Shown here: in pieces, positions 14,449-21,483 of the stretch
Layout: each line of letters opens with the position of its first letter
Numbering within the stretch: position 1 is the first letter of the stretch
DNA from: DATKSS01 sp049582065
GTDB lineage: Bacteria; Chloroflexota; Dormibacteria; Dormibacterales; Dormibacteraceae
NCBI GenBank assembly: GCA_049582065.1
Contig: JBAUTF010000371.1
Location: forward strand, 1-33,112
Direction: 5' to 3'
DNA: 33,112 nucleotides
Made by a program: the position numbers and the translations under genes
Notes under the pieces: model-generated
Database searches by the model: none
The model's input: only the letters and a program-made list of their open reading frames with translations
Told to the model about the DNA's origin: nothing

Positions 14449-15012
14449 TTGGCCGTTCTCGAGATCTACCTCGCTCGCCATGGCGAGACCGAATGGAGCC
14501 TCAGCGGGCGCCACACGGGCAGCACCGACCTGCCGCTGACGGCCCGAGGCGAGGAGAAAGCCGCCTCGCTCCGTCCGCGACTGACCAAGGTCCAGTTCGA
14601 CACCGTGTTCTCGAGCCCGATGCAGAGAGCCCGGCGCACGGCCGAGCTCGCGGGCTTTCCCCACGCGCGGATCACCCCACTCCTTCAAGAGGTCGATTAC
14701 GGCGAGTACGAAGGGCTGACCTCAATAGAGATTCACGAGGCCAATCCGAGCTGGGAGGTCTATAGCGACGGCTCACCCGGAGGCGAGACGCCCGACCAGA
14801 TCTATCAGCGAGCCCTGCAGTTCATCGCCCTCGCCGCGACCTCGGGCAGCCGTGTGCTCGCATTTGCGCACGGTCACATCCTGCGCGCCGTCGGCGCGGC
14901 CTGGATCCATGCGGACGTCAAAGTCGCCGGCGGGCTCATGCTCGATGTGGCGACCCTGAGCGTGCTCCAGGACGACGGCCACCGGCTGATCACGCTCTGG
15001 AACGCGCCCTGA
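14449..15012 (+). CDS. Histidine phosphatase (phosphoglycerate-mutase superfamily)
   Basis: The 187-aa protein is a branch-1 histidine phosphatase, which hydrolyses a phosphate ester through phosphohistidine. The nucleophile is His11 in LARHGETEW; further conserved parts are SSPMQRARRTAEL, EVDYGEYEGLTSIEI (acid) and the second His in AFAHGHILRAV. Family members include phosphoserine, alpha-ribazole-phosphate and fructose-bisphosphate phosphatases and broad acid phosphatases; the sequence does not tell which. A role as alpha-ribazole phosphatase would be attractive given the cobalamin locus about 1.1 kb downstream but has no direct support. The start is TTG at 14449 behind a purine-rich GGAAGGGG. 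Confidence 0.87.
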   Translation: MAVLEIYLARHGETEWSLSGRHTGSTDLPLTARGEEKAASLRPRLTKVQFDTVFSSPMQRARRTAELAGFPHARITPLLQEVDYGEYEGLTSIEIHEANPSWEVYSDGSPGGETPDQIYQRALQFIALAATSGSRVLAFAHGHILRAVGAAWIHADVKVAGGLMLDVATLSVLQDDGHRLITLWNAP

Positions 15013-15025
15013 GACGGCGCGGGCT

Positions 15026-15370
15026 CTAGACCTCGGAGCTCTTGCGCCGCAGGCTCCACCGGCGACTGCGAACCCCGGGCAGCCCGGCGAACACGAGGAA
15101 GGCGGAAGTCTCGACGTCCGCCTGGTAGGTGTGCCGCTCTCCCGGGTTGATCAGGAGCATCTCGCCGGCGCCGACCTCACCCGACCTCGACCCGTCGTCG
15201 AACTTCAGCCGGCCCAGCGTGACGATCAAAGCGACGGGAATCGCGTTGCGGTGCTCGGGCACATGCTGGCCGGGCTCCAGGCGAAGGCCCACCACGCGCA
15301 TCGAGCCGCAGTCTGCGATCTGCTCGAATCCGAACGCGCGCGGCTGCTCGCCGTGGTCTGGCGCTGTCAC
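15026..15370 (-). CDS. Small cupin-domain protein
   Basis: The 114-aa protein is a single-domain cupin (Cupin_2-like). The first cupin motif is seen as LRLEPGQHVPEHRNAIPVALIV, with two His but no later Glu/His of the usual metal set, and the second as AGEMLLINPGERHTYQAD with one His. Metal binding may be partial. Single cupins act as isomerases, dioxygenases or small-molecule sensors; no specific role can be given. The GTG at 15370 has a weak GATAGT hexamer 5 nt upstream. It is divergent from comB, with under 45 bp between starts. Confidence 0.8.
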   Translation of the reverse strand: MTAPDHGEQPRAFGFEQIADCGSMRVVGLRLEPGQHVPEHRNAIPVALIVTLGRLKFDDGSRSGEVGAGEMLLINPGERHTYQADVETSAFLVFAGLPGVRSRRWSLRRKSSEV

Positions 15371-15400
15371 CGCTGACTATCATGCCGCTGCCAGGTGTCT

Positions 15401-15406
15401 GACAAT
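15401..15406 (+). promoter_or_regulatory. -10 element for comB
   Basis: GACAAT ends 6 nt before the GTG at 15413, exactly the arrangement seen at folB. It lies after the first in-frame GTG (15395), so it argues for the later start. Confidence 0.45.
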
Positions 15407-15412
15407 CGCGCC

Positions 15413-16099
15413 GTGCAGATAGTCCATTCGACCGGGATCGAGGGTGCGCGCCGCGCCCGCGGAACAGTCGTCGTGATCGACGTGCTGCGGTCCTTCACGG
15501 TGAGCGCGTTCGCGCTCGCCGGCGGGGCGCGTGAGTGCCGCCTGGTGGCCACGACCGCGCAGGCTCGAGCGCTGGCAGCCAGCATCCCCGGCGCGCTGCT
15601 GTGCGCGGAAGAGGACGCCCTGCCGATCGAGGGCATCGCGATCAGCAATTCGCCGACCCAGATCCGGGCCGCCGACCTCAAGGGTCGCGTGCTGGTGCAG
15701 CGCTCGAGCGCAGGTACGCCTGTGGTGGCGGCGGTCGACAGCGACGACATCTACGCGGCCAGTCTCGCCGTGGCGCGTGCGACCGTTCAATCCTGCCTGT
15801 TAACAGGCCCCGCGACGCTGACGTTGATCGCTTCGGCTGACTATCCCGAAGACCACGCGTGCGCGATCTACATGGAGAGCATCGTGCGAGGCGAGGAGGC
15901 CGACCTGGACAGCCTGCTCAAGCCCTTGCGAGACAGCGATCGATACCGCCGCGTGATGAGCGGGACGTGGCCCGGATTCCCCGCCACCGACCTCGAGCTC
16001 GCCCTGGAGGCTGACCGCTTCGACTTCGCCATGCCGGTCACGCGCCAGCCGGGATACGACCGGCTGATACGCTCCGACGAGGTTCCCGCGAGGAGCTAA
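15413..16099 (+). CDS. comB: ComB-family 2-phosphosulfolactate phosphatase-like protein
   Basis: The 228-aa protein belongs to the ComB family (PF04029). In methanogens ComB removes phosphate from 2-phosphosulfolactate on the way to coenzyme M; bacterial members are widespread and mostly untested. The core is visible: VVVIDVLRSFTVSAFALAGGA (family V-I-D-V-L-R), CAEEDALPIEGIAISNSPTQI, VLVQRSSAGTPVV, and SADYPEDHACAIYMESIVRG with the acidic/His cluster near the C-terminal third. I place the start at the GTG at 15413 because of the GACAAT hexamer; a GTG at 15395 would add six residues. No comA or comC is in the window. Its 3' end overlaps the start of the cobalamin riboswitch. Confidence 0.87.
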   Translation: MQIVHSTGIEGARRARGTVVVIDVLRSFTVSAFALAGGARECRLVATTAQARALAASIPGALLCAEEDALPIEGIAISNSPTQIRAADLKGRVLVQRSSAGTPVVAAVDSDDIYAASLAVARATVQSCLLTGPATLTLIASADYPEDHACAIYMESIVRGEEADLDSLLKPLRDSDRYRRVMSGTWPGFPATDLELALEADRFDFAMPVTRQPGYDRLIRSDEVPARS

Positions 16100-16250
16100 G
16101 ATTCCGGGCAGGGCACCAAGGGAATCCGGTGTGAAACCGGAGCTGTCGCGCAACTGTGAGCGAGGAGCCTCCGTCCGAAATCGAGCCACTGAGGCATGGA
16201 CCTCGGGAAGGCGGACGGTGGCGGCGATCCGCGAGCCAGGAGACCTGAAC
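16080..16250 (+). ncRNA. Cobalamin (B12) riboswitch aptamer
   Basis: The conserved core of a B12 aptamer is clear: GGGAATCCGGTGTGAAACCG from about 16120, then GCTGTCGCGCAACTGTGA, then GCCACTGAGGCATGG with CTCGGGAAGGC, and the B12 box GAGCCAGGAGACCTG at about 16233-16247. The 5' boundary is uncertain; the first conserved part probably reaches back into the end of comB. The E-loop and long peripheral arm suggest the adenosylcobalamin class. It lies upstream of the lipoprotein-ECF genes on the same strand, so these are expected to be turned off by B12. Confidence 0.95.
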
Positions 16251-16291
16251 GCCCTAGAACGGCATACCGTCCGCGCGCAACGGCACGGAAG

Positions 16292-16346
16292 CTCCTGGCG
16301 GTCGGCTTTCAACAGCGCGTTCGGGAAAGGCAGACCGCCTGGAGGG
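16292..16346 (+). promoter_or_regulatory. Riboswitch expression platform: SD-sequestering hairpin
   Basis: CTCCTGGCGGTC (16292-16303) can pair with GACCGCCTGGAG (16333-16344) in 11 of 12 positions; the 3' arm contains the SD GGAGGG (16341-16346) 6 nt before the GTG start. The first eight bases of the 5' arm, CTCCTGGC, are also an exact complement of GCCAGGAG in the B12 box (16235-16242). The two pairings exclude each other: with ligand the B12 box is held in the aptamer and the SD is masked; without ligand the arm is captured and the SD is free. Confidence 0.75.
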
Positions 16347-16352
16347 ATCACC

Positions 16353-16844
16353 GTGCGCAAGCACCTCATTGGAGCCAGCGCGACACTGGCTCTCATACTT
16401 GGCGCCGCCGGCGCGTGTGGCGGAACAGCGACCAACGCCGCTGCGAGCCCGGGCATCTCGTGCGTCAACGCCGGCGCGCCACACCATGCATACGTCGTGG
16501 TGCAGCACCTTTCCGGCACGACGGTGCAGAAGTGCGTCGGCTTCAGCACCGACACCATCGAGGGCCCGACCTTGATGGACAGCTCGAAGATCGAGTACCA
16601 GGCCCAGACGTTCAGCTTCGGCAAGGCGGTATGCCAGATCGACAACGAGCCGCAGACGTTCGAGCAGTGCTTTCCGCAAAACCAACCCTACTGGGCCCTG
16701 TTCATCGAGACCAACGGCACCTGGGCACAGGCGGCCAACGGATACACGCAGATCTCGCTTCACGACAGGGACGCCCTTGGCTGGCACTACGTGCAGCAGT
16801 CAGACCCTTCTCCGGCTCCCCCTCCGGCGGCCAGGGAAAGCTGA
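16353..16844 (+). CDS. DUF4430-like (transcobalamin-like) surface lipoprotein
   Basis: This 163-aa protein is predicted to be exported and lipid-anchored: basic start RKH, hydrophobic stretch, and a lipobox-like AAGAC with Cys22. The mature part has four more Cys (37, 61, 94, 106), enough for two disulfides, and the C-terminal half (PYWALFIETNGTWAQAANGY, then DRDALGWHYV) resembles the DUF4430 fold, related to the beta domain of transcobalamin/intrinsic factor. It ends in a Pro/Ser-rich tail. The start is the GTG at 16353 with SD GGAGGG controlled by the B12 riboswitch; the frame extends upstream into the riboswitch but that part is noncoding. I infer a surface cobalamin-capture protein feeding the ECF transporter encoded next. 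DUF4430 similarity is from pattern memory, not a search. Confidence 0.72.
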   Translation: MRKHLIGASATLALILGAAGACGGTATNAAASPGISCVNAGAPHHAYVVVQHLSGTTVQKCVGFSTDTIEGPTLMDSSKIEYQAQTFSFGKAVCQIDNEPQTFEQCFPQNQPYWALFIETNGTWAQAANGYTQISLHDRDALGWHYVQQSDPSPAPPPAARES

Positions 16845-16851
16845 GCACGCT

Positions 16852-17679
16852 TTGAGCGCGCGGGCGGTGGCGGCATGGTCGGCCGCCTGCATCTTCATCG
16901 TGCTCTCTACGTCCAACCCGGCCTACAAGGCCCTGGTCCTGGCGGCGGCGTTCGCAGCGCTCGCCGCCGGGGTCGGCCTTGCCCGGATGCGCCACCTGCT
17001 CACCGGTGTCTCACTCATTGCCGCGTTCGCGGTGTTGCTGAACTTCGTGTCCGCGCACCTGGGCACGACAGTGCTCTTCGCTCTGCCTGACGCGATACCC
17101 GGCGTCGGAGGCCCGTATACGCTCGAGGCGCTGTCTTATGGAGTCTCCGGCGGGCTCACGATCGCGGCGGCCATCCTCGCGGCCGCGCCGCTCTCACTGC
17201 TCCTCAAGTCACACCAGGTGATGGACGCGCTGCCGCCGGCGCTCTCGCGAACCGGGACCGCCATCGCCGCGTCCCTCAACCTCGTTCCAGCCGTGGCCAC
17301 CTCCTTCACCGAGGTCACGGAAGCTCAGCGCCTGCGCGGCTGGCGGCCCCGTGGCCCGCGCTCGTGGTCCGAGGTCGTCGTCCCGGTGGTGCTCACCAGC
17401 GTCGAGGGGTCGATCCAGCTGGCCGAGTCGATGGAATCGCGCGGATATGGGTCGGGCTCTCGTACCTCGATGCGCACCGTCCGTTTGAGCGCGCGCGATT
17501 GGTGGCTGATCGCCGCGACGGCGGTGGCCGTGGTCGGGTTCATCGCATCGCAGGTGTTCGGCTGGGTCGCCGACTGGGCGCCCTACCCGACGCTGGCGGC
17601 GCCGGACCTCGACCCACGCCCGCTGCTCGCCTGCCTTTTTCTCTTCTCACCGGTGGTCCTGTGGCGATCGCGCGCCTGA
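16852..17679 (+). CDS. ecfT: ECF transporter transmembrane subunit EcfT
   Basis: EcfT is the membrane scaffold that links the ATPases to the S component of energy-coupling-factor importers. The 275-aa protein has five or six hydrophobic helices and two cytosolic coupling-helix motifs, AQRLRGWRPRGPRSW and SMESRGYGSG, corresponding to the family's two Ala-Arg-Gly-type motifs. The likely start is TTG at 16852, 7 bp after the lipoprotein stop; a GTG at 16867 is an alternative. The gene overlaps the ATPase gene by 19 bp. As second gene downstream of a B12 riboswitch it is inferred to serve cobalamin or corrinoid uptake. Confidence 0.87.
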   Translation: MSARAVAAWSAACIFIVLSTSNPAYKALVLAAAFAALAAGVGLARMRHLLTGVSLIAAFAVLLNFVSAHLGTTVLFALPDAIPGVGGPYTLEALSYGVSGGLTIAAAILAAAPLSLLLKSHQVMDALPPALSRTGTAIAASLNLVPAVATSFTEVTEAQRLRGWRPRGPRSWSEVVVPVVLTSVEGSIQLAESMESRGYGSGSRTSMRTVRLSARDWWLIAATAVAVVGFIASQVFGWVADWAPYPTLAAPDLDPRPLLACLFLFSPVVLWRSRA

Positions 17680-19016
17680 GCCGCCTCACGTACTGGTACC
17701 CCAACGGGAGAGACGCCGCGCTGCGCGACATCGAAGTGTCGATCGACGACGGCCTTACCGTGGTGGCCGGGCCGTCCGGGGGAGGCAAGTCGACGCTGCT
17801 GCGGGTCTTCAACGGTCTCGTGCCCCACTTCCACGGTGGCCGCATCGCCGGCGCGGCCGAGGTGGCGGGCATGAACGTTTTCGAGACGCCGACCCGCCGG
17901 CTCGCCCGCACTGTCGGTTTCGTGTTCCAGGACCCGGAGCTCCAGACGGTCTATGACGTGGTCGACCGCGAGGTCGCTTTCGGTCTCGAGAACCTCGCGG
18001 TGGCGGCGCGCGAAATCCCCGCAAGAGTCGAAGAGGCGCTCGACGCTGCGGGCATAGGACACCTCGCCGGCCGGCGCGTGAAGACCCTCAGCGGCGGCGA
18101 GCGCCAGCGGGTGGCCATTGCGTCGGCGCTCGCGATGAAGCCGCGAATGGTCGTGCTCGACGAGCCCACCTCGCAGCTCGATCCCGATGGCGCGGCGATG
18201 GTCCTCTCATCGGCCATTGGCATCGCGCGCGACGGCAGGGCGGTGGTCGTCTCCGAGCACCGGATGGAGCGCCTGGTGCAGGCGGCTCGCGCGATGATCG
18301 TGGTGGACGGCGGGACGGCGACGGCGGTAGAGCCCTCATCGTGGTCGGCCCCTGCCGCCTCTCACCCGCCGCCGCGCATGTCTGCGCCCGGGCCCGAGGC
18401 GTGGTCTGTGCGCGGGGTCACGGCAGGGTTCGGCGATCGCCTCGTCCTCGACGGCGTCGACCTGGCCGGGCGCTCAGGGGAGGTCGTAGCGCTGAGCGGT
18501 CCCAACGGCGGTGGCAAGACCACCCTTTTGAGAATCATCGCCGGCGCGCTGGCCCCCTTGAGTGGACGGGTCGAGCGACGGCCGGGGAGGATCGCCTACC
18601 TGCCTCAGAACCCCACAGCGCTGCTGCACCGGCCGACCGTGCGCTCGGAGGTCAGCCTCACTCTCGAACGTTCGGGCGAGTCAGAGCGTCCTGAGGTCGT
18701 GCTGCGTGCGTTTGGCCTGCTGCTTGCCGCCGACCGGTATCCACGCGACCTCGCATGCGGTGAGCGCCAGCGCGCGGCGCTGGCGGCGGTGCTTCCCGGG
18801 CGGCCAGGCCTGGTCTTGCTCGACGAACCGACACGCGGCATGGATGCGCCCGCGCGAGAGACGCTGGTGCGCGTCGTGGCCGCCCTCAGGGATGCGGGGA
18901 GCGCGGTGGTGCTCGCGACGCACGACGTCGCGCTCAGGGAGGCGGTCGCGGACCGCGTCGTCGACGTCTCGGGCGGCCACGTCAGCGAGACGGCGCGGCG
19001 GGCGGCGATCGCTTGA
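17661..19016 (+). CDS. Fused double ABC ATPase of ECF transporter (EcfA-EcfA')
   Basis: This 451-aa protein joins two ABC ATPase domains that in most ECF systems are separate EcfA1 and EcfA2. Domain 1 (1-about 220) has Walker A GPSGGGKST (37-45), Q-loop FVFQDPELQ, signature LSGGERQRVA and Walker B MVVLDEPTSQLD. A Pro/Ser linker leads to domain 2 (about 245-451) with Walker A GPNGGGKTT, Q-loop YLPQNP, Walker B LVLLDEPTRGMD and the switch His ATHD; its signature reads LACGERQR, departing from LSGGE. One of the two composite ATP sites is therefore probably atypical. The start is the GTG at 17661 inside the end of ecfT; the longer open frame before it is the ecfT gene in another frame. Confidence 0.93.
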   Translation: MAIARLSRLTYWYPNGRDAALRDIEVSIDDGLTVVAGPSGGGKSTLLRVFNGLVPHFHGGRIAGAAEVAGMNVFETPTRRLARTVGFVFQDPELQTVYDVVDREVAFGLENLAVAAREIPARVEEALDAAGIGHLAGRRVKTLSGGERQRVAIASALAMKPRMVVLDEPTSQLDPDGAAMVLSSAIGIARDGRAVVVSEHRMERLVQAARAMIVVDGGTATAVEPSSWSAPAASHPPPRMSAPGPEAWSVRGVTAGFGDRLVLDGVDLAGRSGEVVALSGPNGGGKTTLLRIIAGALAPLSGRVERRPGRIAYLPQNPTALLHRPTVRSEVSLTLERSGESERPEVVLRAFGLLLAADRYPRDLACGERQRAALAAVLPGRPGLVLLDEPTRGMDAPARETLVRVVAALRDAGSAVVLATHDVALREAVADRVVDVSGGHVSETARRAAIA

Positions 19017-19765
19017 GCAGGGCCCTTCCGGTCGGCCTCGTCTCGCTGGCCGGCCTGGTGCTTTTCTGCTGGCCGTTCCTCGGCAGCGGGCTTCCAGCGG
19101 ACACGCCGGCGTGGGCGCTCATGTTCGCCTGCGTCGCCGGGCTGCTCCTGGTCGAGGCGGGCACGCGCCAGCTCGACGCCCGCGCAGTGGCCCTGCTGGC
19201 TGCGATCGCCGCCATCGACTCTGCCCTGCGGCTGGCGGTGATCGTGGGGATCGGCGGCTTCAACCCGATCTACTTCCTGGTGCTGTGCGCGGGCTACGTT
19301 TTCGGCACGTCGTTCGGTTTCATGGCCGGCGCTCTCTCGATCCTCGTCTCGGCGCTGCTCAGCGGCGGTATCGGGCCCTGGGTGCCGTACCAGGTGTTCG
19401 GTCTCGGTTGGGTCGGTGTGGCCGCGGGGCTCGCCGGTCACTGGCGAAGCGCGTCGCCTGGCTGGCGCGACGTGCTCCTGCTCGCCGGGGTCGGCGCGAT
19501 CATGGGTTGGGTTTTCGGCGCCCTCCTCGACGTGACGGACTGGGTGCCTGTCTATCGCGGGAACCCCACTCTCGGCTGGCTGCCCGGCATGTCTCCGGCC
19601 ACCGCACTTCTGCACTTCGGCCGGTACTACCTTCTGACCTCGCTCGTGTACGACACCTTTCGCGCCGTCGGCAACGCGGTCATGGTGCTGACGCTTGGAG
19701 CGCCGGTGCTCGCCGCGCTCACGAGGCTCCACGGCCGCCTCACGTTCGAGGTCGTCCGGGCGTGA
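19013..19765 (+). CDS. ECF transporter substrate-binding S component
   Basis: The 250-aa membrane protein has about six hydrophobic helices and the look of an ECF S component, with FNPIYFLVLCAGYVFGTSFG, GALSILVSALLSGGIGPWVP and a small-residue-rich first helix that would contact EcfT. S components bind the vitamin in the membrane. The B12 riboswitch suggests the ligand is cobalamin or a precursor, as in the CbrT-type S components; I cannot assign the exact subfamily. The TTG start overlaps the ATPase stop (TTGA), so synthesis of the subunits is coupled. A long soluble loop after helix 5 (DVTDWVPVYRGNPTLGW) is present. Confidence 0.82.
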   Translation: MSRALPVGLVSLAGLVLFCWPFLGSGLPADTPAWALMFACVAGLLLVEAGTRQLDARAVALLAAIAAIDSALRLAVIVGIGGFNPIYFLVLCAGYVFGTSFGFMAGALSILVSALLSGGIGPWVPYQVFGLGWVGVAAGLAGHWRSASPGWRDVLLLAGVGAIMGWVFGALLDVTDWVPVYRGNPTLGWLPGMSPATALLHFGRYYLLTSLVYDTFRAVGNAVMVLTLGAPVLAALTRLHGRLTFEVVRA

Positions 19766-20250
19766 AGTTCGACGATTTCCGGCGGCTATGCCTTGCGCTG
19801 CCCGAGGCGGAGGAGCGCGAGACGTGGGGTGAGGCTACGTTTCGGGTCAAAGACAAGATCTTCGCCATGGGATCGCCCGACGGCGGCCAGGTGTCGGTGA
19901 AGGCGTCGTTCGAGGACCAGGCAGGCCTCGTGGAGATGGACCCGAAGACCTTTTCGGTGTCGGCTTATACGGGCCGTTTCGGCTGGGTCAGCGTCAGGCT
20001 CGCGGGGGTCGGAAAAGACCTCGCGGAGCGCCTGGTGAGGAACGCCTGGGAGCGGACGGCCCCCAGGCGCCTGGTCAACGGGACGGGTTCATCCAGAAAA
20101 CGCGCCGGCGGCAAAACACGCTCAGATCTTGGCCGCGATCTCGCCCAGGGCCGCGCCCAGGACCCGGTTGAAGGTGGGAAACGGGTGGATGACGTCCGCC
20201 AGGTCACGCAAAGAGAGGCCGAGCTTGACCGCAACCACGAGCTCACCTAG
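19762..20250 (+). CDS. MmcQ/YjbR-family protein with extended C-terminus
   Basis: The first about 110 residues match the MmcQ/YjbR family (PF04237), small CyaY-like-fold proteins of uncertain function: FDDFRRLCLALPEAEERETW, GEATFRVKDKIFAM, VSVKASFEDQAGLVE and TGRFGWVSVRLAG. Family proteins usually end near here, but this frame continues another 50 residues of Arg/Asp-rich sequence and overlaps the flavoprotein gene on the other strand by 129 bp. No stop occurs near the expected end. The tail is likely uninformative read-through into antisense sequence. The GTG start overlaps the S-component stop by 4 bp, placing it in the B12-controlled operon, perhaps only by chance. Confidence 0.78.
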   Translation: MKFDDFRRLCLALPEAEERETWGEATFRVKDKIFAMGSPDGGQVSVKASFEDQAGLVEMDPKTFSVSAYTGRFGWVSVRLAGVGKDLAERLVRNAWERTAPRRLVNGTGSSRKRAGGKTRSDLGRDLAQGRAQDPVEGGKRVDDVRQVTQREAELDRNHELT

Positions 20251-21483
20251 GATCTCGCCGGCGCGCGGGGTCACCAACGTGGCTCCAACGAGCACCCTGC
20301 GCTCGCGGTCGGCCACGAGCTTGAGCGTGCCTCCGTGGAAGTCGTGGATGTATCCGCGGGCGGTCTCCGCAGGGTCGGTCGTGGTCGCGACGACGTCGAT
20401 ACCCCGCTCGCGGGCGCCCGCCTCCGAGAGCCCGACCGACGCCACCTCCGGGTCCGTGAAAGTGACGCGTGGCACCGCCGTGTGGTCCGCGCGCGCGTTC
20501 ATCCCGCGCAGGCGGCGGGCCACGACCTGGCCGTGGTAGTACGCGAGGTGGGTGAAGCCGCCCAGCCCTGTCACGTCGCCCGCGCCGTAGACGCCGTCGT
20601 GGGCTTCGAGCGTCTCCGGGTTGACCTTCAGCCAGCCGCGCTCGCTCTGCGGCAGGCCCACCGTGCGCCACGCCTCGACATTGGGCCTGCGGCCAGTGGC
20701 CACCAGCAGCTGGTCGGCCGACACGACCGCGCCCGACTTCAGGTGGACGACGACCTGCGAGGCATGATTTTCGACCGCGATGCACGGGTCACCGATGATG
20801 AGCGCGATGCCGTCCGCCTCGAGGTGCGGGCGTAAGGCCGCACCCACCTCCGGCTCTTCGAGGCCGAGGAAACGAGGGCCCGCCTCGACGATGGTGACCT
20901 TCGATCCGACCCGCGCAAAGGCCTGCCCCAGCTCGACGCCGACCGCCCCGCCGCCGAGCACCGCCAGGCTGGCCGGGAGCTCGCGCGGGACCGTGGCCTG
21001 CCGGTTGGTCCAGTAGTCGACCGTCTCCAAGCCCTGGATCGGCGGGATCGCAGCAGTGCTGCCGTTGGCGATCACCAGGGCTTTGCGCGCGACCAGGCGA
21101 TCGCCGCCCACCTCGACGGTACGTAGGTCGACCAGCGCGCCGGCGCCGCGAACGAGCTTGGCGCCGGTGGCCTCGAGGGCGGCCGCCGGCCGCTTGTCGT
21201 CGAGGTCGCGCGCCATCCACAGCACGCGCTTGGAGATCTTGGGGAAGTCGACGTCCCACTCGACGCGAGACGCCGCCAGAGAGCGCGCGCGGCCAGCCTC
21301 GCTCAGGGTCTCGGCGGAGCGCAGGAGCGTCTTGGACGGGATGCAGCCCCAATAGGGGCACTCGCCTCCGACCAGCTCGCGCTCGACGACGGCGAGAGTC
21401 AGGCCGCTGCCCTGGAGCTCGCTCGCGATCGCCTCGCCGGCCACCCCACCGCCCAGGCACACGACGTCAAATTCCTGCTGCAA
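20122..21483 (-). CDS. FAD-dependent pyridine nucleotide-disulfide oxidoreductase
   Basis: The 453-aa protein belongs to the Lpd/mercuric-reductase/glutathione-reductase superfamily. The FAD motif is CLGGGVAGEAIA (9-20), the redox disulfide is Cys42/Cys47 in GGECPYWGCIPSK, the NAD(P) motif is LAVLGGGAVGVELGQAFA and the second FAD motif is VYGAGDVTGLGG. At the C-terminal interface, where dihydrolipoamide dehydrogenase has the catalytic His-Glu dyad (H-P-T-x-x-E), this reads HPFPTFNRVLG: the His and Glu are replaced by Phe and Arg. It is thus unlikely to be true Lpd; a quinone, metal or other disulfide reductase is possible. TTG at 21483 is chosen because a strong SD, AAGGAGGGG, lies 6 nt upstream. 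It overlaps opuCA by 17 bp. Confidence 0.88.
   Translation of the reverse strand: MQQEFDVVCLGGGVAGEAIASELQGSGLTLAVVERELVGGECPYWGCIPSKTLLRSAETLSEAGRARSLAASRVEWDVDFPKISKRVLWMARDLDDKRPAAALEATGAKLVRGAGALVDLRTVEVGGDRLVARKALVIANGSTAAIPPIQGLETVDYWTNRQATVPRELPASLAVLGGGAVGVELGQAFARVGSKVTIVEAGPRFLGLEEPEVGAALRPHLEADGIALIIGDPCIAVENHASQVVVHLKSGAVVSADQLLVATGRRPNVEAWRTVGLPQSERGWLKVNPETLEAHDGVYGAGDVTGLGGFTHLAYYHGQVVARRLRGMNARADHTAVPRVTFTDPEVASVGLSEAGARERGIDVVATTTDPAETARGYIHDFHGGTLKLVADRERRVLVGATLVTPRAGEILGELVVAVKLGLSLRDLADVIHPFPTFNRVLGAALGEIAAKI

Noticed and set aside
14449..15012. Alpha-ribazole phosphatase (CobC) linked to the B12 locus
   Set aside because: The motifs fit many histidine phosphatases, the gene is upstream of the riboswitch and is separated by two genes; no specific support.
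16131..16352. Longer lipoprotein frame starting inside the riboswitch
   Set aside because: This stretch is the structured B12 aptamer; the GTG at 16353 has an SD and begins a proper signal peptide.
17364..17660. N-terminal extension of the ECF ATPase
   Set aside because: It is the out-of-frame reading of the ecfT gene, and the Arg/Gly-rich sequence does not resemble an ABC protein.
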